Origin: Arthrobacter pigmenti
Lineage (GTDB): Bacteria; Actinomycetota; Actinomycetes; Actinomycetales; Micrococcaceae
Reading direction: 5' to 3'
NCBI RefSeq assembly: GCF_011927905.1
Contig: NZ_JAATJL010000001.1
Coordinates: forward strand, 620,001-684,000
Length of the DNA: 64,000 nucleotides
Position 1 is the first letter of the stretch. The number at the start of each line of letters is the position of its first letter. The translations under genes and the position numbers were made by a program. The notes under the pieces were generated by a model that was not told the DNA's origin, ran no database searches, and saw nothing but the letters and a program-made list of their open reading frames with translations. This document shows, one piece after another, positions 26,668 to 34,630 of the stretch.

Positions 26668-26697
26668 ATTCTGTTACATCATGTTAGAAGCTGTCAA
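26668..26697 (-). promoter_or_regulatory. Promoter of the sugar transport operon with a DeoR half-site in the spacer
   Basis: On the minus strand TTGACA (26697-26692) and CAGAAT (26673-26668) are 18 bases apart. The spacer holds CTTCTAAC (26690-26683), the same octamer as in the large palindrome before the aldolase gene. The DeoR regulator bound here would block RNA polymerase. Confidence 0.6.
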
Positions 26698-26739
26698 CTA
26701 TTGACGTGATTTAGTTCATATTCTGTACGTAAGCGTTCC

Positions 26740-27498
26740 TCAGCGAAGGTCGCCCGCGAGAGACCGGTAAGGCTGGAGGTCGGGGTCCGATGGGTCACGT
26801 TCAGTGGCGAGGACGTCAATCCCGTTCAGTGTGATTGCGATAGCGGTTGCATTATCGCCTAGCTTGTCGGAGTGCACTCCGATGATCACCTGGGCAGACG
26901 AACGGGCAAAAGCCCGCTTGATTTCAGCTTCCTCGAGCGTATCTTCATAGCAGGCACGTTGATCGAGCGCCGCTGCAGAAGCGAAGAGCTGCGAGAACCG
27001 CATTCCCTCGATGCACGCGGTGGCAACGGGACCGATCAGCGAATCAGAACGCCTGTCCGCAGCGCCGCCGGTCAATATGGCGGTGACGTTGGGGCGGTCC
27101 TGTAGAACCTGGAAGGTAACCAACCCGTTGGTGACAACTACGAGGTCCTCACTGGGGGAAATCATCTGCGCCAACCGGTGCATGGTCGTAGAGGAGTCCA
27201 ACGCAATCACTCCCTGGGATGGCACAAGGGGGAGCAGTTTCTCCGCGACCTTCTGCTTCTCGTCCACGTGTGAACGCTCGCGGCCGTGAAACCGCACTGG
27301 ACCGCTATATACAGCCCCGCCCCGAACCCGACGCGCGGTGCCGTTGCGTTCAAGGCTATTGAGGTCTCGCCGTACCGTCATCTCGCTGACGCCGAGAGCA
27401 TCTGCAGCTTCGGTGAGGGTGATCGTTTTGGATGCACGCAGGTGCTCCAGAAGCCAGGAGCGGCGCTCCTCAGCAGCGAGAGAGTTCATTCGGCTCAT
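26740..27498 (-). CDS. DeoR-family transcriptional repressor
   Basis: 252 residues. The N-terminal DeoR helix-turn-helix is ERRSWLLEHLRASKTITLTEAADALGVSEMTVRRDLNSLE (about 11-50, read in pieces: SEMTVRRDLN is the recognition helix). The C-terminal DeoR/phosphosugar domain includes ALDSSTTMHRLAQMI and VVTNGLVTFQVL. Such proteins repress sugar operons until a phosphosugar binds. It sits between the importer operon and the divergent aldolase gene, each with GTTAGAAG sites. ATG 27489 is a second possible start. Confidence 0.9.
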   Translation of the reverse strand: MSRMNSLAAEERRSWLLEHLRASKTITLTEAADALGVSEMTVRRDLNSLERNGTARRVRGGAVYSGPVRFHGRERSHVDEKQKVAEKLLPLVPSQGVIALDSSTTMHRLAQMISPSEDLVVVTNGLVTFQVLQDRPNVTAILTGGAADRRSDSLIGPVATACIEGMRFSQLFASAAALDQRACYEDTLEEAEIKRAFARSSAQVIIGVHSDKLGDNATAIAITLNGIDVLATERDPSDPDLQPYRSLAGDLR

Positions 27499-27540
27499 TC
27501 TATGGGGTCAACCGCCTGCAGCCCGCACAAACGCGAAGGC

Positions 27541-27569
27541 TTGTGTCATTCAGTTAGAAGTTGTTAGAT
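27541..27569 (+). promoter_or_regulatory. Candidate promoter of the aldolase/dehydrogenase gene
   Basis: TTGTGT (27541-27546), 17 bases, TTAGAT (27564-27569). The left arm of the palindromic operator overlaps the spacer and -10, and the right arm covers the expected start of transcription. Confidence 0.5.
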
Positions 27570-27594
27570 TCTCTCATACCTAACAACTTCTAAC
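27553..27594. promoter_or_regulatory. Large perfect palindrome, probable DeoR operator
   Basis: GTTAGAAGTTGTTAG (27553-27567), a 12-base spacer, then CTAACAACTTCTAAC (27580-27594): both 15-base arms match perfectly. It lies between the DeoR gene and the aldolase gene, 5 bases before the ATG at 27600. A related half-site (12 of 15 bases) starts at 26683 in the transport promoter. Confidence 0.8.
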
Positions 27595-27599
27595 ATGGG

Positions 27600-29642
27600 A
27601 TGTCGACGATGACCTCAGTGGTCCAGGACCTCATTGAGCGCTCCAACCGGCTTGGCGCGGATAAGCGGAACACGAATTACGCGGGCGGTAACACGTCTGC
27701 GAAGGGCACGGACACTGACCCGGTGACGGGCGAGAACGTCGAGCTCCTCTGGGTTAAGGGCTCCGGCGGTGACCTTGGCACGCTCAAGGCCGGGAATCTC
27801 GCTGTCCTCCGCCTGGATCGGTTGCGTTCGCTGACGAATGTGTACCCGGGTGTGGACCGCGAGGATGAGATGGTTGCCGCGTTTGATTACACGCTGCATG
27901 GCAAGGGCGGAGCTGCCCCCTCGATCGACACGGCCATGCACGGCCTGGTCGACGCCGCACACGTTGATCACTTGCACCCGGACTCGGGTATCGCGATCGC
28001 GACGGCGGTCGACGGCGAAGCACTCACTGAGAAGATCTTCGGCGACAAGGTGGTGTGGGTCCCCTGGCGTCGTCCCGGCTTCCAGCTCGGCTTGGACATC
28101 GCCGCGATCAAGGCCGAGAACCCGCAGGCGGTCGGCACGATCCTCGGCGGTCACGGCATCACCGCGTGGGGCGATACCTCCGAGGAGGCGGAGAACAACT
28201 CGCTGTGGATGATCGAGACCGCTGAGCGGTATATCGCCGAGAACGGCGCCCCGAATCCCTTCGGCGAGCCGCTGGACGGTTATGCGCCGCTGTCCTCCGA
28301 GGAGCGCCGTGCCAAGGCGGCAGCCCTTGCACCCGTGATTCGCGGGCTTGCCTCGACCGACCGGGCGCAGGTTGGGCACTACTCGGACGACGACGCCGTC
28401 CTGGGTTTCCTGAGCGCTTCGGAGCACCCGCGCCTGGCGGCTTTGGGGACGTCCTGCCCGGATCACTTCCTGCGCACCAAGGTCAAGCCGCTGGTCCTTG
28501 ACCTGCCGGCGGGTGCGCCCATCGAGGACTCCATCAAACGTCTCAAGGAACTCCATAAGGAGTACCGCGAGGACTATGCGGCGTATTACGAGCGCCACGC
28601 GGATGGGGAGTCCCCGGCTATGCGCGGGGCTGACCCGGCGATTGTTCTGGTTCCCGGCGTCGGCATGTTCTCCTACGGTGCGAACAAGCAGACCGCGCGT
28701 GTGGCCGGTGAGTTCTACATCAACGCGATCAACGTGATGCGCGGCGCCGAGGCGATTTCCACCTACGCACCCATTGATGAGTCGGAGAAGTTCCGCATCG
28801 AGTATTGGGCTTTGGAGGAAGCGAAGCTCGCACGGATGCCCAAACCCAAGTCCCACGCAACCCGTATTGCGCTGGTGACCGGTGCTGCGTCGGGCATTGG
28901 CAAGGCCATCGCCACCCGCCTCGCCGCGGAGGGCGCGTGCGTGGTCATCGCCGACCTGAACCTGGAGAACGCTCAAGCCGTCGCCGATGAACTGGGCGGG
29001 TCCGACGTCGCTCTCGGCGTCCAGGCCGACGTCACCGACCCCGCGCAAGTACAGCAGGCAGTCGACGCCGCGGTGCTGGCCTTCGGCGGGCTGGACCTCG
29101 TGGTCAACAACGCCGGCCTCTCGATCTCCAAGCCGCTGCTGGAAACCTCCGAAAAGGACTGGGACCTGCAGCACAACGTCATGGCCAAGGGATCCTTCCT
29201 GGTCTCCAAGGCCGCCGCGAAGGTCCTGATCGACCAGGAAATGGGCGGCGACATCATCTACATCTCGTCGAAGAACTCGGTCTTCGCAGGCCCGAACAAC
29301 ATCGCCTACTCCGCCACCAAAGCCGACCAGGCGCACCAGGTGCGCCTGCTTGCGGCTGAACTCGGCGAGCACGGCGTGCGCGTCAACGGCATCAACCCCG
29401 ACGGCGTTGTCCGCGGCTCCGGTATCTTCGCCGGCGGCTGGGGCGCCAAACGCGCCGCTGTCTACGGTGTGGACGAGGAGAAGCTCGGCGAGTACTACGC
29501 CCAGCGCACCCTCCTCAAGCGCGAGGTACTGCCCGAACATGTGGCGAATGCCGCCGTCGTACTCACCTCCGCCGAGCTCTCGCACACCACCGGCCTGCAC
29601 GTGCCGGTCGACGCCGGCGTGGCCGCCGCGTTCCTCCGCTGA
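27600..29642 (+). CDS. Bifunctional class II aldolase/short-chain dehydrogenase (RhaD-type, rhamnulose-1-phosphate aldolase/lactaldehyde dehydrogenase-like)
   Basis: 680 residues. The N-terminal class II aldolase domain (about 1-400) has YAGGNTSAKG, the zinc histidines in DHLHPDSG and GGHGITAW; the C-terminal SDR domain (about 420-680) has TGAASGIGKAIA, NNAG and YSATK (catalytic Tyr-Lys). This fusion is the RhaD/RhaE type that splits rhamnulose-1-phosphate and oxidises lactaldehyde. No rhamnose isomerase is in the window, so a related ketose phosphate is also possible. The start is uncertain (ATG 27600 or 27609); there is almost no leader after the operator and no clear ribosome site. Confidence 0.87.
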   Translation: MSTMTSVVQDLIERSNRLGADKRNTNYAGGNTSAKGTDTDPVTGENVELLWVKGSGGDLGTLKAGNLAVLRLDRLRSLTNVYPGVDREDEMVAAFDYTLHGKGGAAPSIDTAMHGLVDAAHVDHLHPDSGIAIATAVDGEALTEKIFGDKVVWVPWRRPGFQLGLDIAAIKAENPQAVGTILGGHGITAWGDTSEEAENNSLWMIETAERYIAENGAPNPFGEPLDGYAPLSSEERRAKAAALAPVIRGLASTDRAQVGHYSDDDAVLGFLSASEHPRLAALGTSCPDHFLRTKVKPLVLDLPAGAPIEDSIKRLKELHKEYREDYAAYYERHADGESPAMRGADPAIVLVPGVGMFSYGANKQTARVAGEFYINAINVMRGAEAISTYAPIDESEKFRIEYWALEEAKLARMPKPKSHATRIALVTGAASGIGKAIATRLAAEGACVVIADLNLENAQAVADELGGSDVALGVQADVTDPAQVQQAVDAAVLAFGGLDLVVNNAGLSISKPLLETSEKDWDLQHNVMAKGSFLVSKAAAKVLIDQEMGGDIIYISSKNSVFAGPNNIAYSATKADQAHQVRLLAAELGEHGVRVNGINPDGVVRGSGIFAGGWGAKRAAVYGVDEEKLGEYYAQRTLLKREVLPEHVANAAVVLTSAELSHTTGLHVPVDAGVAAAFLR

Positions 29643-29914
29643 CAGCAGGAGATTCGATCTCGTGAATTTCATCAGTGATCTTGTCAGGGCTCCCAGTTCG
29701 CTTGAGAAGTAGCTGCAGAGATGGGGAGCTTTCTCGCGCTCCGGGATACCCGAGGTAAGGCTGGCGGGTCAGCGCCGGCGTCGTTTTCTGGCCCGGCGTG
29801 CACCGCGGCAACTCCACAGTGAATCCTGCGTCGAAGCTTCGTGTTTGCCGGATGCCGTACCTCCATACTGAATGCATTGCAACCGCATTCATGAATCTGG
29901 GGATAACTGTGTCT
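29643..29914. other. Intergenic stretch without a recognised gene
   Basis: 272 bases between the aldolase and the G5 lipoprotein. A distant GCTCCC/GGGAGC pair (about 29690-29731) is too loose for a confident terminator. Open frames here have no ribosome site. The promoter of the lipoprotein is presumably at about 29840-29900. Confidence 0.4.
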
Positions 29915-30562
29915 ATGACCATCCGTGTCAAAGCCAAACTCTGCTTAGCCATTCTGGGAGTTGGGCTTTTGGCCCTCACCGGTTGCGGAAGTACCGACTC
30001 CGCCGTGGCGGACCCGGATTCGATTCCGACGGCGACGGCTAGCCCGAGCTCCACACCCAGCTCCACTCCATCACCAAAGCCGACTCCAAGCGCCACTCCC
30101 ACGCCCGAGGTAACCGTCACTGAAGAGTGGATCGAGTCCGATATACCGTTTGAGTCGGTTCGGCAGGACGATCCGAATGCGGAGCTCGGCAGCGAGGCCC
30201 TGCTCGTGGCGGGAGTTGCCGGAGTGAAAGCGACTCGGTACGAAGTGACGTTCACGGACGGAGTTGAGACCGCACGGGTTGCGGCGGGCGAGGAAGTTCG
30301 CATTGCACCGGTGACTGAAGTGATCGGAATCGGCTCAAAGCCCGCAGAGATTGCGCCGCCGCCCCCGGTCGAGGCTGCAATACCCGCCGGAAACTGCGAT
30401 CCGAACTACGCGGGTGACTGCGTGCCGATTGACAGCGACGTCGATTGCGCGAGCGGCAGCGGCAACGGGCCATCCTATGTACAGGGTCCGGTAACGATTG
30501 TCGGCACTGATATTTACGATCTCGACGGAAACGATGGTGACGGGGTCGGCTGCGAAAACTGA
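29915..30562 (+). CDS. G5-domain/excalibur-type secreted lipoprotein
   Basis: 215 residues from ATG 29915 (GTG 29909 is an alternative). A signal peptide ends in the lipobox ALTGC (about 20-24). A Ser/Thr/Pro linker (about 38-62) leads to a G5-like domain (about 65-135: VTEEWIESDIPFESV...EVTFTDGVETARVAAGEEVRI). The Cys-rich C-terminus (NCDPNYAGDCVPIDSDVDC ... DLDGNDGDGVGCEN) is the calcium-binding excalibur-like module. Such proteins are anchored outside the membrane and may bind peptidoglycan or Ca2+. It stands alone; no neighbour suggests a pathway. Confidence 0.75.
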   Translation: MTIRVKAKLCLAILGVGLLALTGCGSTDSAVADPDSIPTATASPSSTPSSTPSPKPTPSATPTPEVTVTEEWIESDIPFESVRQDDPNAELGSEALLVAGVAGVKATRYEVTFTDGVETARVAAGEEVRIAPVTEVIGIGSKPAEIAPPPPVEAAIPAGNCDPNYAGDCVPIDSDVDCASGSGNGPSYVQGPVTIVGTDIYDLDGNDGDGVGCEN

Positions 30563-30641
30563 TCGCCGGATGTGCAGAATCACAATCCACTCGCCTGAAC
30601 CGGTTGTCCCGCGCCACTGACCGCCGCGCGTTGTCCTGAAA

Positions 30642-30658
30642 CGATGGTCGAACCATCG
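30642..30658. promoter_or_regulatory. Palindrome matching the FadR-type GntR operator pattern
   Basis: CGATGGT-CGA-ACCATCG has perfect 7-base arms and its core TGGTCGAACCA fits TNGTNNNACNA. It lies 22 bases before the ATG of the M20-family hydrolase. No GntR gene is in the window. Confidence 0.5.
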
Positions 30659-30680
30659 ATTAGACAAAGGACTTCCAATC

Positions 30681-31961
30681 ATGAGCAACGGTGCTGTGCC
30701 GAATCCCGATCCCACCAACTTCACCGGAGCAGACGCCGCATTCCTGCGGGACTTCGCCGCCCTGTGCACATTTGGCGCTACCCCGGGAGGGGGAGTGGAA
30801 CGGCAAGCGGGCTCACCGGCAGACGGAGAACAGCGGGCCTGGCTGACCGAACTCCTCCAGGGCAACGGGTTCACGGTCTCCTTCGACCAGGTGGGTAACC
30901 AGTTCGGCTTGCTGGAGTTGCAGCCCGGCGCACCGTTCGTGCTGGTCGGCTCCCACCTCGACTCCCAGCCGACCGCTGGACGGTACGACGGCGCGTACGG
31001 TGTCCTCGCTGCCGCGCACGCCGCCTTCCGGCTCGCAGCACAATGGAAAGCAGACGGAACGGCTCCCCGTTACAACCTGGCAGTGGTGAACTGGTTCAAC
31101 GAAGAGGGCGCCCGCTTCAAACCGTCCATGATGGGCAGCTCCGTCTACACCGGGAAGATGACGCCCGAGGTTGTACTCGACATCACGGATCCCGCGGGCA
31201 TCACCGTCCGTGAAGCGCTCGACGCAACCGCCTCACTGGGGCAGGGACCCGGACCGAAGGCCGCTTACGCCGCCGAGATCCATATCGAGCAAGGCCGCAG
31301 CATGGAGCGCGATGGCATCACTATCGGCGTTGTCGACTCCAACTGGGCGGCCAACAAGTACGAGTTCGAGGTCCACGGGGAACAGGGGCACACCGGCTCA
31401 ACCGTGATCGCTGACCGGCGCGATGCGCTTCTCGGAGCATCGATGCTCGTGGTTGCTGCCAGGGAGATCGCAGATCACTTTCCCGACGGCGCCCTCCACA
31501 CCTCCGTGGGGCAGCTGGACGTCTACCCCAACTCTCCCGTGGTTGTCCCGTCACTGGTCAACCTCCTCCTTGACCTGAGGTCCGCCGACGAGGAAATCCT
31601 CGCCCAAGCGGACCATATGCTTCATGACCGCATCGGGCAGATCGAAAAGGCTGCCCGGGTGGAGATTCGCAAGACCGGATCCCATTGCTGGCCGGTCACT
31701 CCGTATCAGCCCGAGGGAGTGGCCCTGGCGGAAAAGACCGCAGCAAACTGCGGGCTGACCTACAAACGGGTCAAGACGCTGGCCGGACACGACTCCACCA
31801 ACTTGAAGGACATCGTTCCCACCGTGATGCTGTTCGTACCCTCAGTGGAGGGCATCTCCCACAACGAGCACGAGTACACCACCGACCAGGACATCATCAG
31901 CGGCCTGCACGTGCTGACCGACGTCGTCCGTAGCCTCTGCCTTGGCGAGCTCGACAGCTAA
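30681..31961 (+). CDS. M20-family Zn hydrolase, allantoate amidohydrolase/N-carbamoyl-L-amino-acid hydrolase type
   Basis: 426 residues. The VLVGSHLDSQPTAGRYDGAYGVLAA motif carries the first metal His-Asp, WFNEEGARFKPSMMGSSVY the catalytic Glu pair, and EIHIEQGRSME the His of the hinge. These are diagnostic for the hydantoinase/carbamoylase branch (AllC, HyuC, beta-ureidopropionase-like). It hydrolyses carbamoyl or ureido bonds, releasing CO2 and ammonia or an amino acid. Transcribed alone, behind a GntR-like palindrome, and convergent with the M20 deacylase across a strong hairpin. Confidence 0.88.
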   Translation: MSNGAVPNPDPTNFTGADAAFLRDFAALCTFGATPGGGVERQAGSPADGEQRAWLTELLQGNGFTVSFDQVGNQFGLLELQPGAPFVLVGSHLDSQPTAGRYDGAYGVLAAAHAAFRLAAQWKADGTAPRYNLAVVNWFNEEGARFKPSMMGSSVYTGKMTPEVVLDITDPAGITVREALDATASLGQGPGPKAAYAAEIHIEQGRSMERDGITIGVVDSNWAANKYEFEVHGEQGHTGSTVIADRRDALLGASMLVVAAREIADHFPDGALHTSVGQLDVYPNSPVVVPSLVNLLLDLRSADEEILAQADHMLHDRIGQIEKAARVEIRKTGSHCWPVTPYQPEGVALAEKTAANCGLTYKRVKTLAGHDSTNLKDIVPTVMLFVPSVEGISHNEHEYTTDQDIISGLHVLTDVVRSLCLGELDS

Positions 31962-31970
31962 GCCCCACCT

Positions 31971-32016
31971 ACAGACGGAGGGAGCCCGGCCAATCGGCCG
32001 GACTCCCTCCGTCTGT
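31971..32016. terminator. Bidirectional hairpin terminator between convergent genes
   Basis: A long stem, ACAGACGGAGGGAG pairing with CTCCCTCCGTCTGT, continues inward with CCGGCC/GGCCGG around a short loop. It lies between two convergent stop codons (31961 and 32031), so it can serve both. The + strand is followed by TATAAC rather than a pure T-run. Confidence 0.8.
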
Positions 32017-32030
32017 ATAACAGCAAGTCC

Positions 32031-33296
32031 TTATGCTGACTCGTCCACACCGCACCAGTCAGCGATGAACAGGGCAATAGTCTTCGTTACGTTGCGCACG
32101 GACTCGATGTGTACCCGCTCATCGAAACCGTGAATCGCTTCCGACACGGGCCCGTACGTCAGCGCGGGGATCCCGCCGTACAGGGTGAAGACCCGCCCGT
32201 CGAGGTAGCCCGGCGTTGTGAAGCTTCGCAGCGCTGAGCCGAAGACGCCCTCGTGTGCGGACGCCAGTACTGCCTCGGCATCCGAGCCTTCCTCCAATAC
32301 ATAGCCCTCCGAGAAGAACCCTGTCCGCTCGGCCGAGACGTTGGCCTCCGAACCGGTGTTCCGGAGACACTCCTCAATTTCACCCCAGGCGTCAGCTGCG
32401 GCGATTCCCGGATACAGCGCGGCACGGACGTCGAACTCGCACCAGGACGGCACACTTGAGGGCCAGTCACCGCCGGAAATCATGCCGATATTGAAGTTGA
32501 TCGGATGATGTACGTCCTCGAAGTACCGGTGGCTGCCCTGATCCGCGTTCCACTTGGCTTCGAGTTCCCGGAGAGCGCCCATGACCGGGTAAGCCGCGTC
32601 GATGGCATTGAAGCCGGATGACATCTCCCGCACATGGGTGGGTTTGCCGGAGACACGGACGCGGAACCAGATGACCCCCACGTTGGCACGCACCAACATG
32701 TTCTCTTCCGGTTCCGGTATGACGACGGCGTCTGCCGTGTAGCCCCGCTGCAGCGCGGCCAGCGAGCCGTTGCCGGTGCACTCCTCCTCCACAACTGACT
32801 GGAAGTGGATGGTTGCTGCCGGTTCAAGCCCGGCAGCGCGGATGGCATCGAACGCGAAAAGGTTGGCCGCCAGCCCCGCCTTCATGTCACCGGAACCCCG
32901 GCCGTACATCCAGCCGTCCTTGATCTCGGCATCCCAGGGGCTGCGCTCCCAGGTGTCCTCGGGTCCCGTGGGCACCACATCGATGTGCCCGTTCAGGATG
33001 AGGGAACGTCCTTTGGATTCTTGCGGGGTGTAGGTACCCACCACGTTGGTGAGGTCTTCGAAGGCTACAGTGCTGGGACCGTAGCCCACATGCCCGGCCA
33101 GTGCATCGCCGTCGAGCGCCCAGCGGTCCATTGCAAGCCCGCGGGATTCAAGCTCAGTGAACATGAGGTCCTGCGCGCTGGACTCGGCCGCCCGCAGCGA
33201 GGGATGCCGGACCAGTTCTGCGGTGAACTCGAGCTGGCGGTCGAAGGCTGTATCGACGGCGTCGGTAATCCGGCGCGCGGTTCCTGGATTCAACAT
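32031..33296 (-). CDS. M20 deacylase (ArgE/DapE family)
   Basis: 421 residues. ILNGHIDVVP gives the first metal His and catalytic Asp, MYGRGSGDMKAG the bridging Asp, and VVEEECTGNGS the catalytic Glu pair. Members remove acyl groups from amino acids in the cytosol. It is the last gene of a three-gene minus-strand operon (amidohydrolase, MHS permease, deacylase), 8 bases after the permease stop, and should act on the compound imported by that permease. Confidence 0.88.
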   Translation of the reverse strand: MLNPGTARRITDAVDTAFDRQLEFTAELVRHPSLRAAESSAQDLMFTELESRGLAMDRWALDGDALAGHVGYGPSTVAFEDLTNVVGTYTPQESKGRSLILNGHIDVVPTGPEDTWERSPWDAEIKDGWMYGRGSGDMKAGLAANLFAFDAIRAAGLEPAATIHFQSVVEEECTGNGSLAALQRGYTADAVVIPEPEENMLVRANVGVIWFRVRVSGKPTHVREMSSGFNAIDAAYPVMGALRELEAKWNADQGSHRYFEDVHHPINFNIGMISGGDWPSSVPSWCEFDVRAALYPGIAAADAWGEIEECLRNTGSEANVSAERTGFFSEGYVLEEGSDAEAVLASAHEGVFGSALRSFTTPGYLDGRVFTLYGGIPALTYGPVSEAIHGFDERVHIESVRNVTKTIALFIADWCGVDESA

Positions 33297-33304
33297 GGGT
33301 CTCC

Positions 33305-34630
33305 CTACCGGACGATCGCTTTGTCTTTGACGCGGAGGCGCTCGCCGAAGAATCCGCCGGCAGCGGTGATCAGCGATACCACGATCAGCAGCAGCGAAGC
33401 CGTCCAGGACGAGCCGTCCGACACCTCCAGCAGCGCGACGGCGATCAGCGGCAGGAACCCGCTCAGCGCACCGGCCAGGTTGTAGCCCAGCGCCACACCG
33501 CTGTACCGCAGCCTCGGCGGGAACAATTCTGTCAGCAGGGCACCGGTGACCGAGTAGGCGACCGAGAGCAGCGCAATGCCGAGCGTGACGGCGAGGATGA
33601 TGGCGGCCGGGTTGCGCGTGTCGATCATCCAGAAGAGCGGGAAGGCTGCGGCTGCGGTCACAAGACCGCCGATGAAGGTCATCTTCCCGGGCCCGATTTT
33701 CTCGCTGATGCGGCCGATCACAAGGATGATTCCAATCTGCACGACGGCGGCAACCAGGGTTGCGTTCACCATCAGTTGGCGGTCCAGGCCCAGGGTTGCA
33801 GTGCCGTAGCTGATCACGAAGGTAGTCATGACGTAGAACCCGCCGACGCCGAGGAACGCGGCCGCGATAGCGACGATCAGCCGGCCCCAGGCCTGGCGGA
33901 AGACATCAACCGCCGGGATCTTGGCGCGCTCTTCGAGCTTGACCAGCTCGTTGAAGATGGGTGATTCCTCAACCTTCAACCGGATGTACAGGGCGATCAG
34001 CAGCAGCGGGAACGCTGCCAGGAACGGAAGGCGCCAGCCCCACGAATCAAACACGTCAGCGGGCATGAGCAGCACCAGTGCGAATGCACCGGAGGACATC
34101 AGCGTGCCGACCGGTGAGCCAACCTGCACCAGTGCGGCATACCGTCCGCGTTTCTCGATCGGGGCATGCTCCACCGCGATGGTCATGGCACCTCCCCACT
34201 CGCCGCCCACCGCGAGGCCCTGCACCAGGCGCAGGATGGCGAGCATCACGGGCGCAGCGAGGCCGATGCTGCCGAAGTCAGGCAGGACACCGATGAGACC
34301 GGTGGCCAGGCCGATCGCCACGATGGTGATCAGCAGCGCCGGGCGTCGGCCCATGCGGTCACCGATGTATCCGAACAGGACGGCGCCCAGCGGCCGGGCA
34401 GCGAATCCTACGCCGAAGGTCGCGAAAGCCGCCAACGTTGCAGCGGTCGGGTCGAGGGATGTGAAGAACAGCCGGTTGAACACGATTGCCGCGGCGGTGC
34501 CGAAGAGGAAGTAGTCGTACCATTCGAGGGCGGTGCCGACGAAAGCAGCGCGGGCAATCCTGCCCGCCTCGGCTCCGCTGACAACGGGAACGGCCGTTTC
34601 CTCTCCCTTGGTTGTCTCATGTGGTTGCAT
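33305..34630 (-). CDS. MFS permease, metabolite:H+ symporter (MHS) family
   Basis: 441 residues with 12 predicted helices. The MHS opening FVGTALEWYDYFLFGTAAAI, loop motif GYIGDRMGRRPAL and WGGAMTIAVEH are clear. It is a paralogue type of the permease at 13855-15207 and occupies the same place next to a YtcJ amidohydrolase. It overlaps the amidohydrolase gene by 14 bases, so translation is coupled. Substrate unknown, probably an organic acid or acylated amino acid. Confidence 0.92.
   Translation of the reverse strand: MQPHETTKGEETAVPVVSGAEAGRIARAAFVGTALEWYDYFLFGTAAAIVFNRLFFTSLDPTAATLAAFATFGVGFAARPLGAVLFGYIGDRMGRRPALLITIVAIGLATGLIGVLPDFGSIGLAAPVMLAILRLVQGLAVGGEWGGAMTIAVEHAPIEKRGRYAALVQVGSPVGTLMSSGAFALVLLMPADVFDSWGWRLPFLAAFPLLLIALYIRLKVEESPIFNELVKLEERAKIPAVDVFRQAWGRLIVAIAAAFLGVGGFYVMTTFVISYGTATLGLDRQLMVNATLVAAVVQIGIILVIGRISEKIGPGKMTFIGGLVTAAAAFPLFWMIDTRNPAAIILAVTLGIALLSVAYSVTGALLTELFPPRLRYSGVALGYNLAGALSGFLPLIAVALLEVSDGSSWTASLLLIVVSLITAAGGFFGERLRVKDKAIVR

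Noticed and set aside
27615-29672. A 685-residue open frame on the minus strand opposite the RhaD-type gene.
   Set aside because: It is the complement of a real gene with high GC third positions, which removes stops on the other strand; the translation has no family pattern.
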